NCBI RefSeq assembly: GCF_031846485.1
Contig: NZ_JAVRHQ010000011.1
Span: 62,001 to 126,000 of the forward strand
Direction of reading: 5' to 3'
Length of the DNA: 64,000 bases
Source of the DNA: Autumnicola tepida
GTDB taxonomy: Bacteria; Bacteroidota; Bacteroidia; Flavobacteriales; Flavobacteriaceae
Shown here: piece after piece, positions 1 through 8,700 of the stretch
How positions within the stretch are numbered: the first letter of the stretch is position 1
Layout of the letters: every line of letters starts with the position of its first letter
The notes under the pieces: generated by a model
Seen by the model: only the letters and a program-made list of their open reading frames with translations
Database searches by the model: none
Told to the model about the DNA's origin: nothing
Position numbers and translations under genes: made by a program

Positions 1-1609
1 GCTTAAGTTTTAAATAGGAATGCTCCAGCTTTTTATCTGAATTATTCCTGTAAACAAAAAGTTCCTGATTTACATTGTTCACAATTAGATCTGCATCCCC
101 GTCATTATCTAAATCTCCATAAGCAGAACCATTGGAAAAACTTGGTTCGGAAAATCCCCAGTTTTCAGTAGCGTTACTAAAACTTAAATCGGCATTATTT
201 TTAAAAGCATAATTGGGAATTGGAGTGCTGGGCATTTTATTGATAATGGAATCGAATTCTTTCTTTTTGCCGGTGAGCACCATCTCCTGCAGAATATCAT
301 TGGCGAAAAAATCCATAAAATCCTGGTTGGTGAGGTCTTTATAGATGCCGTTACTCACATAAATATCTTTAAAACCATCGTTGTCCATATCAAAAATCAA
401 CGCTCCCCAACTCCAGTCAGTTTGGGCCACGCCGCTAAAAAAGGCAATTTCTGAAAAGCTGTTATTTTGATTGTTCAACTGAAGGGAATTTTGCATGTAC
501 TGATGAAAAAAGTCTTTTTCCTCCTTAAGCTTATATATATCATAGCGCTCAAAATCGCTGGTATTTTTTAGCCTTTTGTCATCTTCGGGAAGCATATCGG
601 TAACAAAAATTTCGGGATAGCCGTCGTTGTTGATATCGGCCATATCTGCCCCCATGGAGGAGAGGCTAAGGTGGGAAACCCAATTTTTAATTTCTTCGCT
701 AAAGCTGCCGTCTCCCTGGTTGATGTATAAATAATCCCTTTCGTAAAAATCGTTGGAAACATAAATATCTGGCAATAAATCGTTGTTGACATCTCCCACT
801 GTTACCCCCAGCCCAAAGCCAATAAGGCTGCCATAAATACCCGTTTTTTCGCTTACGTCCTGGAATTTTCCATTATTGTTTTGGAGCAGCTTATCCCCAC
901 CTCCTTTAAAAACTTCGGGTAAATCCCAGTCTTCACTCCTAAGGTTCCTTTTGTTGTTATAGCCCAGGCTGGATACAGGAATAAAACTATTATTCAATAT
1001 ATAAACATCCAGGTCTCCGTCCTGGTCGTAATCAAAAAAAGCAGCATGCGTGGTAAAGCCATTTTCGTCCAGGTTATATGCAGCGGCAGATTCGGTAAAG
1101 GTGAGGTTGCCATTATTGATGAAAAGCTCATTTTTCCTATCGCTACCTTCAATGTTTCCCGCGTTACAAACATAAATGTCCAGATAGCCGTCGTTATTAA
1201 TATCTACGAGGCTAACTCCTGTGGACCATGCTTTCTTGCCGCCTGTTCCTGAAGAGGCCGTGATGTCTTTAAATTTGAAATCTCCTTCATTTAAATAAAG
1301 CTTATTTTCTCCCATGTTTGAGGTGAGGTAAACATCCGGAAGGCCGTCATTATTCAAATCTCCTATTCCTACTCCGGCACCGTTATAAAAATTGCGGTAC
1401 CTGAAGATGTTGAATTCTTTTTCATTTTTTACGGTATTGGTAAAATCAATTCCTGTGGAATCTGGACTCATCCTGGTAAATAGAACATCCTTTTTTACTT
1501 CTTCTTTCTTGTTAGCTTCAACTATTTTTTCTTCATCTGAACAGGAGAGGCAAGTTATTAAAAGTAGGACTGAAAGCGCCAGGTACTGATTTTTGAAATT
1601 TTTGAACAT
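1..1609 (-). CDS. FG-GAP/VCBS repeat lipoprotein (3' end outside window)
   Basis: Reading the minus strand from an ATG at 1607-1609 gives an open frame to the window edge, so the C-terminus is missing. The N-terminus is a short hydrophobic signal with two possible lipobox cysteines (C20 or C23), so the protein is probably an outer-membrane or surface lipoprotein. At least seven calcium-binding FG-GAP/VCBS motifs of the form D-x-[ND]-x-D-G-x-x-D-[IVL] follow (e.g. DINNDGYLDIYV, DYDQDGDLDVYI, DMDNDGFKDIYV), as in a beta-propeller. Proteins of this kind in marine Bacteroidota often end in an ASPIC/UnbV domain and sit directly after SusD genes, as here; I expect but cannot see that domain. Its ligand is unknown. 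A strong hairpin separates it from susD, so it may depend on read-through or its own promoter. Confidence 0.9.
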   Translation of the reverse strand, partial: MFKNFKNQYLALSVLLLITCLSCSDEEKIVEANKKEEVKKDVLFTRMSPDSTGIDFTNTVKNEKEFNIFRYRNFYNGAGVGIGDLNNDGLPDVYLTSNMGENKLYLNEGDFKFKDITASSGTGGKKAWSTGVSLVDINNDGYLDIYVCNAGNIEGSDRKNELFINNGNLTFTESAAAYNLDENGFTTHAAFFDYDQDGDLDVYILNNSFIPVSSLGYNNKRNLRSEDWDLPEVFKGGGDKLLQNNNGKFQDVSEKTGIYGSLIGFGLGVTVGDVNNDLLPDIYVSNDFYERDYLYINQGDGSFSEEIKNWVSHLSLSSMGADMADINNDGYPEIFVTDMLPEDDKRLKNTSDFERYDIYKLKEEKDFFHQYMQNSLQLNNQNNSFSEIAFFSGVAQTDWSWGALIFDMDNDGFKDIYVSNGIYKDLTNQDFMDFFANDILQEMVLTGKKKEFDSIINKMPSTPIPNYAFKNNADLSFSNATENWGFSEPSFSNGSAYGDLDNDGDADLIVNNVNQELFVYRNNSDKKLEHSYLKLK

Positions 1610-1671
1610 CCTGTTTTTGGAATATTGGGGTTGGCAATCGGGAAAAAAATTTTCAAACAATCAATGACAAA

Positions 1672-1711
1672 AGAGGCTTAAAAGATAGTGAAAATTACCT
1701 TTTAAGCCTCT
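1672..1711 (-). terminator. Hairpin after susD
   Basis: A perfect 13-bp stem (AGAGGCTTAAAAG pairing with CTTTTAAGCCTCT) closes a 14-nt loop 20 bases after the susD stop. On the minus strand it is followed by a short T4 run. It probably terminates or attenuates transcription between susCD and the VCBS lipoprotein gene. Confidence 0.75.
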
Positions 1712-1730
1712 GGATACAGATTGATTAATG

Positions 1731-3332
1731 TTAGTAACCTTCGTTTTGGGTTAAATTAGGATTAGAGGTTAGCGCTGTTGTGGGAATGGGGAATAAGGTA
1801 CGGAATTCGCCCGACTCCGGTTTATATGCCCACTCCTCAGTAAACTGGCCAAACCTGATGAGATCCTGCCTTCTCCACATCTCATTGTAAAGTTCTCTAC
1901 CTCTTTCATCCAGCATATCCTGCTCTGCAAGGTTGGTAAGCGGTGAAGCCATTCTAAGTTCCCTAAGTTCATTTACAAGTTCCAGTGCGGTTTCGCTCGA
2001 TGATCCTCCCCTCATAATGGCCTCGGCTTTCATTAGATGGGCATCTGCATACCTGAACAAGATCATATGTTCTGCGTAAGCCCCATTGGAGGGATGGTAT
2101 TTAAGCACCCTTATACCACTATTTTCAGGATTTCCTACCAGGCCCGGAAGCTCTTTTGTATAAAAAAGCGGCGCACCACTTCGGGTTTCCGTCATAGAGC
2201 CGTCCAGGTTGTATTGCTGGCCAAATAGGAAACCAAGGCCAATATAAGAACCGTCAACAAATCCATCTCCATCGTCGTCTTTTCCTCCGGCAAAATAGCC
2301 ATCTCCTTCACCAACACGGGTACCTTCCACTGGCACAAAGCCACGTCTTTCTTCCTGGCCAACATCAGGATGGTTGGAATCCTCTGGCCCTTCAAAAAGA
2401 TCGTAGAATTCTGCAAGGGTGGCAAAGCCGTTCCAGCCACCTGCCTCCTGTCCCGGAACCCCCTGGTTATAGTGCAGGCCGTTCCAGATGCGGGATCCTA
2501 CTCCTGTGTTGGTGTACCATATGGTTTCGCTATCTACCGCCGGTTTGAAGAGTTCAAAAAAACCACTTTGCAATCCAAACCCAAGTGCAGCAATCTCATC
2601 AACATGCTCTATAACCATATTCATATCTTCTGGTGCTGTCTGGGCGTTACTCAGGTAAATGTGTTTGTTTAAATAAAGCTTGGCCAGTAGGTAATGTGCT
2701 GCAGCTTTAGTAGCAAAGTTAGCTTCGGCGCCTGGGCCGGCACTTCTTAAATCTGGCAAGGCATCGGTAAGGTCGGTCATAATAAAATCGAAAGCTTCGC
2801 TTCTGGTCATCACCCCAGGGTCTACATCTGCCCCTTCATCTACTCCTCTAAAAGGAACCTGCCCAAAAAGGTCCATTACCCAAAACATGCTAAACGCGCG
2901 AAGGAATTTAGCCTCGGCGATTTGCTGTGGATTTGCATTGCTTTCGGGCGCGATAATTTCAGATAAATTAAAAACATTCCGGTTGTTATTGTTCCAGGAA
3001 TTTAGGAGGAACTGGTGGTTTGGGTCCCAGGTGTGCTGGTGCAGGGACCGCCAAAGGCCATTATCCCCCCAGTCGGTACCGCGGGTGGGTACCAGCATTT
3101 CATCGGTTGTTACTTCCTGCAGGGCATAAAGGTTTTCCTGCGTGTTTAGCTGATCCCTTATGGCGTTATAATTATTGGCCAAAGCCGAGGGCACATCGCT
3201 TACACCTGAAAATCCGCCACCTGAATCTTCACGAAAAATAGAATCTGTTTCTTCCAGTTCCAGGTCTGTACAGGCGGTAAAATTCAACACTGCGCCCAAT
3301 AAAAAAGCGGTTTTTATAAATTTATTTTTCAT
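1731..3332 (-). CDS. SusD/RagB family nutrient-binding outer-membrane lipoprotein
   Basis: This 533-residue protein has a lipoprotein signal ending FTAC (C21) and the usual SusD layout of an alpha-helical TPR-like scaffold. It ends in NPNLTQNEGY, as SusD proteins often do. It would cap the extracellular face of the TonB-dependent transporter encoded just upstream, starting only 9 bases after that gene's stop, so the two are surely co-transcribed. The SusD fold is known to bind glycans or peptides at the cell surface. No glycoside hydrolase, sulfatase or peptidase lies next to it, so the substrate cannot be deduced from this window. Confidence 0.95.
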   Translation of the reverse strand: MKNKFIKTAFLLGAVLNFTACTDLELEETDSIFREDSGGGFSGVSDVPSALANNYNAIRDQLNTQENLYALQEVTTDEMLVPTRGTDWGDNGLWRSLHQHTWDPNHQFLLNSWNNNNRNVFNLSEIIAPESNANPQQIAEAKFLRAFSMFWVMDLFGQVPFRGVDEGADVDPGVMTRSEAFDFIMTDLTDALPDLRSAGPGAEANFATKAAAHYLLAKLYLNKHIYLSNAQTAPEDMNMVIEHVDEIAALGFGLQSGFFELFKPAVDSETIWYTNTGVGSRIWNGLHYNQGVPGQEAGGWNGFATLAEFYDLFEGPEDSNHPDVGQEERRGFVPVEGTRVGEGDGYFAGGKDDDGDGFVDGSYIGLGFLFGQQYNLDGSMTETRSGAPLFYTKELPGLVGNPENSGIRVLKYHPSNGAYAEHMILFRYADAHLMKAEAIMRGGSSSETALELVNELRELRMASPLTNLAEQDMLDERGRELYNEMWRRQDLIRFGQFTEEWAYKPESGEFRTLFPIPTTALTSNPNLTQNEGY

Positions 3333-3341
3333 GCTGTTTTT

Positions 3342-6300
3342 TTAAAATGATACGTTTACTCCTAAAGTTACCGTTGTTGCCCTGGGATAAGAGGTGTACT
3401 CAATTCCTGCCGTAGGAATATTGTTCAGAGCTTTATCGGTATCTACTTCAGGATCAAGGCCACTGTAGCTGGTAATAAGGAACAGGTTTTGCCCTGTTAG
3501 GCTAATCCTTAACGAATTGAGAAAACTATCGTCTGCCACAGAAAAGTTATACCCTAAAGTGGCATTTTGCAACCTCAGAAAATCACCTTTTTCCAGGAAT
3601 CGGGTAGAAACATCTGGCGCATTCCCGTAGCCTTCACCATTCCCCACTACATCCTGGATAACGTTAGAACCAGAATTTAAGGCCCCGGCAGTGAAAAATG
3701 CATTTTCGGTGTTGTTGTAAACCCAGAAGCCGAATTGCCCGTTAAGGAAAGCAGAGAGATCCCAGTTCCCATATTCTACGCGGGTTGAAATTCCCAGGTT
3801 GGTTGTAGGCAAGGCACTTTTTCCAACAAACTCCTGCACATCCCCATTAGGATAGATAGTTTGTCCGTTCTCATCAAAGCCACCAAATTCCCTCAGGTAA
3901 TAAGAGAAAAGAGGCTGTCCTTCTGCAAGAAGCTGGGCGTAGGCATTGGTTAGGCCCTGGCCATTAATTCCTCCGGTTTGAATTCCCCCCTGAAAATCTT
4001 CAACCATATTGTCGTTATAGGAAAAGTTAAGCCCAAGGTTCCAGTAAAATTCTTCCTGCTGAATAATACTATAATTAATACTGAATTCCACTCCCTTATT
4101 GATCACGTTAGCATCCAGGTTTTCCCACACGAAATCCTGTGCAGCAGGTTGAGCTGAAAATGTCTGGAACAGGAGGTCTGTGGTCTTCTTATAGTAAAAA
4201 TCCAGCGAGCCGTTCAGGCGGTCTGCCATAAAGCCATAATCTATCCCAATATTGGTTTGAGAGGTGGTTTCCCATTTAAGATCTTCGTTCCTGAAGGTCA
4301 CCTGCCCGGTTCCCGGAATATTTACCAGGCCCGCATCGCTTATACCTATGTCCCCAAACCTGTCCCTCGGGGTGTAAAGGTTGTAAGGAATCTCCTGGTT
4401 CCCGGTAATTCCATATCCCAACCTGATTTTTAAAGTAGAAATGGCTTCAGGAATAAAATCTTCGTCGGCCATTTGCCACGCAAAAGCTCCTGAAGGGAAA
4501 TACCCATACTTGTTATTGCCCCCAAATCTTGTTGAGCCGTCTGCCCTTAATGTTGCAGTTAAAATATATTTCTCAGCGAGCGTATAATTTACCCTGCCAA
4601 AAAAGGATTGTAGCTCATCAATGGTATGGAAAGTATCTCCGGAAACGGCGTTTACATTAATTCCTGAAGGAGAAGAAGGAGTATCTGTAGCTACTTCCGG
4701 AAAAAGCCGGTTTATAAAGAACCCGTTGGTATCGTAACCGTATTGCTGATAAGATCCCTGGATGCTACCTTCAATTACATCACGTGCATCCTGAAGATCA
4801 TCTACCATTGCATTCATAGCCATATCAGGAAATCCCCAGCCGCTAACATTTATTCCTTCCCTGTCGAATTCCTGATAAGAATAGCCAATTAAAGCATCTA
4901 TTTTGGAGTTATCGAACATTTTCTCATAGTTCAAGGTAGCTTCAAGCAAACTGTTGGTTCTCTCGATCTCATTAATCTGTGACCTTCCATTGCCCGGTAC
5001 GGCACTCTGGATGCCCTGGATATCCCCAGATATAGCGAAGCCGCGATAAGATTCAGATTTGTCATAGCCCAGGTTCACTTTTGCAGACAAACCTTCAGTA
5101 ATGTTATATTCTGTTGAAAAATTTATTAGAAACCTGTCGGTCTCTGTTTCATCCTGAGTGTATTTCAATAGCCCATTGGGATTAATACGGCCTTCATAAA
5201 AATCGGGATCTGCAGGTGTGGTGGGATTAATCCGGTAGGCGGCGCCGAGCAAATCCCCGGCAAAACCTGCATTATTCGAAATAGGAGCCCTTTCGTCATT
5301 CACTCGGGACAAAGTGGCCTGTAAATTCAAGTTCAGTTTATCATCAAGAAATCTATGATTAATATTTAACCTTCCGGCAAGCCTTTCCATTGAAGAATTT
5401 TCAATAATCCCCATAAGGTCTGAATATCCCACGGAGACCCTGTGGCTGCCATTGGTATAGGAATCTGAATACGACAGGTTATGTTCCTGAGTAAAGGCTG
5501 TACGCATAATCTCGTCCTGCCAGTTGGTATCTGCCCCGTAATCTACCGCGTCTACATCCTGTCCTGTTTCAGCATAAGCTTCCAGCCACTCTTCACGGTT
5601 TAAAAGATCATATTCATTGGCAGGGGTTGCAATTCCCAGGTTGGTGCTGTACTGTATCCTGGACTCGGCACCGCGGCCTGATTTTGTGGTGATTATTACC
5701 ACCCCGTTTGCACCCCTCGAACCGTAAATAGCAGTGGCCGAAGCATCTTTTAGTACACTTATGCTTTCAATATCTTGTGGGTTAAGAAAGTTAAGAGGGT
5801 TTTTGGGAGAGCTGTCACCAAAGCCCGCGTTTGTACCGCCGGCAGAAACATCGTCGCCAGACAGTGGTACACCATCAACAACAAAGAGAGGATTGTTGCC
5901 CCCGCGTACAGAAGTTGTTCCCCGTATCCTTATATTCACTCCACCACCCGGTTCGCCACTAGAATTGGTTACCTGTAACCCGGCTGTTCTCCCCTGTATT
6001 AACTGTTCCGGAGAAGCAACCAGCCCGCGGTTAAATTCTTCGGCAGATACCGTTGCAACAGCGCCGGTGGCATCTCTTCTTGTGGTAGAGCCATAACCTA
6101 TTACCACTACTTCACTAAGGGCGGCAGCATCTTCCTGCATGGTCACATTAATGGTTTCACGGCCATTAACAGATACCTGCTGCTGTGCAAAACCCACAAA
6201 ACTAAATACAAGAACTGCATCATCGGGAACATTTTCCAGGGTATAGTTCCCGTCAAAATCGGTGGTGGTACCATTAGAAGTTCCCTGTACCAGAATATTC

Positions 6301-6422
6301 ACCCCGGGAACAGGCATTGAGCCATCGGTAACTTTTCCAGAGACCGTTTGCTGAGCCTGAACAAAACCCACACTCATAGCAGCAATCAGGAAAAAAACCA
6401 GCCTAAGTAATTTTTTTTTCAT
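3342..6422 (-). CDS. SusC/RagA family TonB-linked outer-membrane transporter
   Basis: This 1026-residue protein starts with a signal peptide (about residues 1-23, cut after AQA). A carboxypeptidase-regulatory-like domain follows (about 25-105, VSGKVTDG... FDGNYTLENVP), then the motif EVVVIGYG typical of SusC proteins. Next comes the plug domain (about 115-240, with LIQGRTAGLQV and SVLKDASATAIYGSRGANG), and the rest is a 22-strand type barrel ending in Phe (LGVNVSF). It imports a bound ligand across the outer membrane using TonB energy together with SusD. No anti-sigma or sigma gene lies beside it, and there is no N-terminal signalling extension. The ligand is unknown. Confidence 0.96.
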   Translation of the reverse strand: MKKKLLRLVFFLIAAMSVGFVQAQQTVSGKVTDGSMPVPGVNILVQGTSNGTTTDFDGNYTLENVPDDAVLVFSFVGFAQQQVSVNGRETINVTMQEDAAALSEVVVIGYGSTTRRDATGAVATVSAEEFNRGLVASPEQLIQGRTAGLQVTNSSGEPGGGVNIRIRGTTSVRGGNNPLFVVDGVPLSGDDVSAGGTNAGFGDSSPKNPLNFLNPQDIESISVLKDASATAIYGSRGANGVVIITTKSGRGAESRIQYSTNLGIATPANEYDLLNREEWLEAYAETGQDVDAVDYGADTNWQDEIMRTAFTQEHNLSYSDSYTNGSHRVSVGYSDLMGIIENSSMERLAGRLNINHRFLDDKLNLNLQATLSRVNDERAPISNNAGFAGDLLGAAYRINPTTPADPDFYEGRINPNGLLKYTQDETETDRFLINFSTEYNITEGLSAKVNLGYDKSESYRGFAISGDIQGIQSAVPGNGRSQINEIERTNSLLEATLNYEKMFDNSKIDALIGYSYQEFDREGINVSGWGFPDMAMNAMVDDLQDARDVIEGSIQGSYQQYGYDTNGFFINRLFPEVATDTPSSPSGINVNAVSGDTFHTIDELQSFFGRVNYTLAEKYILTATLRADGSTRFGGNNKYGYFPSGAFAWQMADEDFIPEAISTLKIRLGYGITGNQEIPYNLYTPRDRFGDIGISDAGLVNIPGTGQVTFRNEDLKWETTSQTNIGIDYGFMADRLNGSLDFYYKKTTDLLFQTFSAQPAAQDFVWENLDANVINKGVEFSINYSIIQQEEFYWNLGLNFSYNDNMVEDFQGGIQTGGINGQGLTNAYAQLLAEGQPLFSYYLREFGGFDENGQTIYPNGDVQEFVGKSALPTTNLGISTRVEYGNWDLSAFLNGQFGFWVYNNTENAFFTAGALNSGSNVIQDVVGNGEGYGNAPDVSTRFLEKGDFLRLQNATLGYNFSVADDSFLNSLRISLTGQNLFLITSYSGLDPEVDTDKALNNIPTAGIEYTSYPRATTVTLGVNVSF

Positions 6423-6560
6423 AAAGTTAGTTTTAGTTGTTAATAAGGTCTGGAACCTGTAATAAAATTAATAAAAAATAGTACTCAGCAATAAGATATG
6501 TATGAAAAACACCCCTTATGGTTGTTAATATTATATTTATAACCGCTATAAATTAATAAA
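6423..6560 (-). promoter_or_regulatory. Leader and probable control region of susC
   Basis: This AT-rich stretch upstream of susC carries an exact 10-bp direct repeat, GTTGTTAATA, at 6436-6445 and 6521-6530. Next to the distal copy, on the minus strand, is AAGGGGTGTTTTTCATAC. I could not find a clean TAnnTTTG element. An operator for a PUL-type regulator is possible but unproven. Confidence 0.3.
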
Positions 6561-6692
6561 AATGGAATGTGAATGCCTGCAAATACTGGGGATGAAGGCG
6601 TATAAGGCTTTGGAAAGTAGAAGCTTAAAATTTATTAAGGACGAAATCCGGCAGTTTTTTCCGGCGAAAACGTTTGAAAATTTCAGTTTTGC

Positions 6693-7571
6693 CTATTCAG
6701 GAACCGCGATTTTCGCCTTTTCCGGGAGGATGTTTACGGAAACCTTTGTGGCTTCTCCACGATATTCCCCATCAATCTGAAAGGCCACGGGTTTGGGACA
6801 ACTTACCACAGCATTTTTTACCGGGATAACCTTCACAAAATCCTGGCTGAGGTTGGTTTCATTGCGGAGGGTTTTTAGCATTTCAACAAAATCAAAATCC
6901 CTGAAAATAAGGATTTCCATAATACCGTCGTCCAATGCTCCGGAGGGATTTACATTGGCTCCCGTGCCATATTTTTTGGCGTTTGCAAAGGCGAGCAAAA
7001 TGCCTTCTTCGGTAATCTTTTTACCTTCCGTTTCTATCGTAAAAGTGTAAGGATATTTGCTTTGTATAAGTGTAGGTATTGTTTGTAGAAGGTATCCAAA
7101 TTTTCCGCGGAAAGAAGATTCTTCATAATTCCTGATCAATTCGGCATTGATTCCCAAGTCACTCATGTGCAGGCCAATTTCATCGTTCAGGAAGATAAGG
7201 TCGATGTCCAGAAAATTATTGCCTAAAGCAACTTCTATTTGTTCTTCAAGAGTTTCCGGGATATTGAGATTTAAGGCCATGGCATTTGCCGAGCCACTGG
7301 GGATTATTCCTATAGGAATATCATACTTTTTGGTAGCTTCTGCCACCATTTTAATAGTACCGTCCCCGCCTGCAGCGATAATCCTCCAGGGTTCTCTTTC
7401 CTCAACTATTTTTCTGATATTTTGGAGATCTTTTTCGCCTTTTGTATGATAGATAAACAATTCTGCGCCTGAATCCTGCAGTATCACTTTTAATTCATCT
7501 ACCATGTTTTGTTTATCAATGTCTCCTGAAATAGGATTTACAATTAATAAAATTTCTTTAATGTCTCCCAT
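6693..7571 (-). CDS. Diacylglycerol/lipid kinase family protein (YegS/DagK-like)
   Basis: The 292-residue protein begins with the lipid-kinase motif LLIVNPISG and has the nucleotide-binding motif GGDGT at about residues 67-71, followed by GIIPSGSANAMA. This is the fold of the DAGK catalytic domain family, which phosphorylates diacylglycerol, sphingosine-like bases or undecaprenol-type lipids with ATP. The length is normal for the YegS/BmrU group. It is divergently transcribed from an App1-type phosphatidate phosphatase with 41 bases between the starts, which suggests opposed roles in lipid phosphate turnover. The exact lipid substrate cannot be told from sequence. Confidence 0.9.
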   Translation of the reverse strand: MGDIKEILLIVNPISGDIDKQNMVDELKVILQDSGAELFIYHTKGEKDLQNIRKIVEEREPWRIIAAGGDGTIKMVAEATKKYDIPIGIIPSGSANAMALNLNIPETLEEQIEVALGNNFLDIDLIFLNDEIGLHMSDLGINAELIRNYEESSFRGKFGYLLQTIPTLIQSKYPYTFTIETEGKKITEEGILLAFANAKKYGTGANVNPSGALDDGIMEILIFRDFDFVEMLKTLRNETNLSQDFVKVIPVKNAVVSCPKPVAFQIDGEYRGEATKVSVNILPEKAKIAVPE

Positions 7572-7612
7572 AGATTTACCAATATGGCTAAAATTAAGTA
7601 TTTTGTAAATGA

Positions 7613-8605
7613 TTGTTAGTTAGAGAAAAATTAAAGCTTTTGAAACTAGATTTAAAATTGTACCGCGGATATGTTAATGACCAGGAGCTAATTGTTTTTG
7701 GTCATCTCTTTAAATCCTGGGCACCAGATAAATACCGTTTAGACCGCAAGGGAATCAGGCATGCGTTTTCAATTATCCATATGTTCAGGATAAAGCCGCT
7801 GCCTAACGTGAAAATACGACTGAAGTTCAAAAATATAGATGTTACCACAAAGACCCAGGAAGATGGCTATTTTCGGTTTTCCATTCCTTTTACTGAAGAA
7901 TTGGAGAGTGGCTGGCATAAATATGAAGTGATTTGCGAACTAAATGAGTTTGGCATCATTGAAAAAGGCGAGTTGCTTAAACCTTATAAAAGTAAATTCG
8001 CCATTATTTCAGATATTGATGATACTTTTCTAATCTCCCACAGCAACAGTTTCTTTAAAAAACTTTACGTGATGCTTTCTAAGAACGTGAACAAGCGTAA
8101 GATTTTTAATGATGTGGTAAACCATTACCGGGCGCTAAGCATTGCAGGCCAGGACAGTGAAGAAGCTTCAAATTCCTTCTTTTATGTTTCCAGCAGTGAG
8201 TGGAATTTATATGAATTTATTGAAGAGTTCGCACGCATTCATAATCTTCCCAAAGCAGTTATCAAACTGAAGAAAATCAAGACCGGTATCCGGGATTTTC
8301 TTTCCAGCGGGAGGGGCAGCCATAATCACAAATATGATAAAATAAAGGATATAATTGCTTTTTATCCCAAATTGCAATATGTGTTGCTGGGGGACGATTC
8401 CCAAAAGGATCCCTACCTGTACGAAAGGATTTGTAAAACCTATCCCTTGAGCATTGGGGCAATTTATATTAGGCAAACCAGGAATTCCCAAAAAAAGGAA
8501 GTACAGGAAGTGCTAAAAAATATAGAAGATATGGGAGTTGCCACCTGTTATTTTAAAAACAGCGAAAAAGCTATCGAACATTCGCGGGAAGTGGAGATTA
8601 TCTAA
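7613..8605 (+). CDS. App1-like phosphatidate phosphatase (DUF2183)
   Basis: The 330-residue protein has the HAD-type catalytic motif DIDDT at about residue 137 (SDIDDTFLISHS), the signature of the App1/DUF2183 family, whose yeast member dephosphorylates phosphatidate to diacylglycerol. The first ~125 residues resemble the small beta domain that precedes the phosphatase in bacterial members. The start must be TTG at 7613: a TGA stop lies directly before it and the first in-frame ATG comes only after about 60 codons, within conserved sequence. It is divergent from the lipid kinase at 6693-7571, and the two could interconvert phosphatidate and diacylglycerol. Confidence 0.87.
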   Translation: MLVREKLKLLKLDLKLYRGYVNDQELIVFGHLFKSWAPDKYRLDRKGIRHAFSIIHMFRIKPLPNVKIRLKFKNIDVTTKTQEDGYFRFSIPFTEELESGWHKYEVICELNEFGIIEKGELLKPYKSKFAIISDIDDTFLISHSNSFFKKLYVMLSKNVNKRKIFNDVVNHYRALSIAGQDSEEASNSFFYVSSSEWNLYEFIEEFARIHNLPKAVIKLKKIKTGIRDFLSSGRGSHNHKYDKIKDIIAFYPKLQYVLLGDDSQKDPYLYERICKTYPLSIGAIYIRQTRNSQKKEVQEVLKNIEDMGVATCYFKNSEKAIEHSREVEII

Positions 8606-8664
8606 AACTTATATTTCCTAAGCCTTTCTGCGGAAGTGTTTCCGGTAAATCTATTTGTTTCAGA

Positions 8665-8672
8665 TATATTTG
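8665..8672 (+). promoter_or_regulatory. Candidate -7 element of tex
   Basis: TATATTTG fits the Bacteroidota -7 consensus TAnnTTTG and lies 28 bases before the TTG start of tex. A convincing -33 TTTG at the usual spacing is not visible. Confidence 0.45.
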
Positions 8673-8700
8673 TGACTTTCTAATTTTCAAAACTTCTCTC

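Noticed and set aside
5734..6096. 120-residue open frame on the plus strand inside susC
   Set aside because: It is antisense to the well-conserved SusC plug domain and has no family features.
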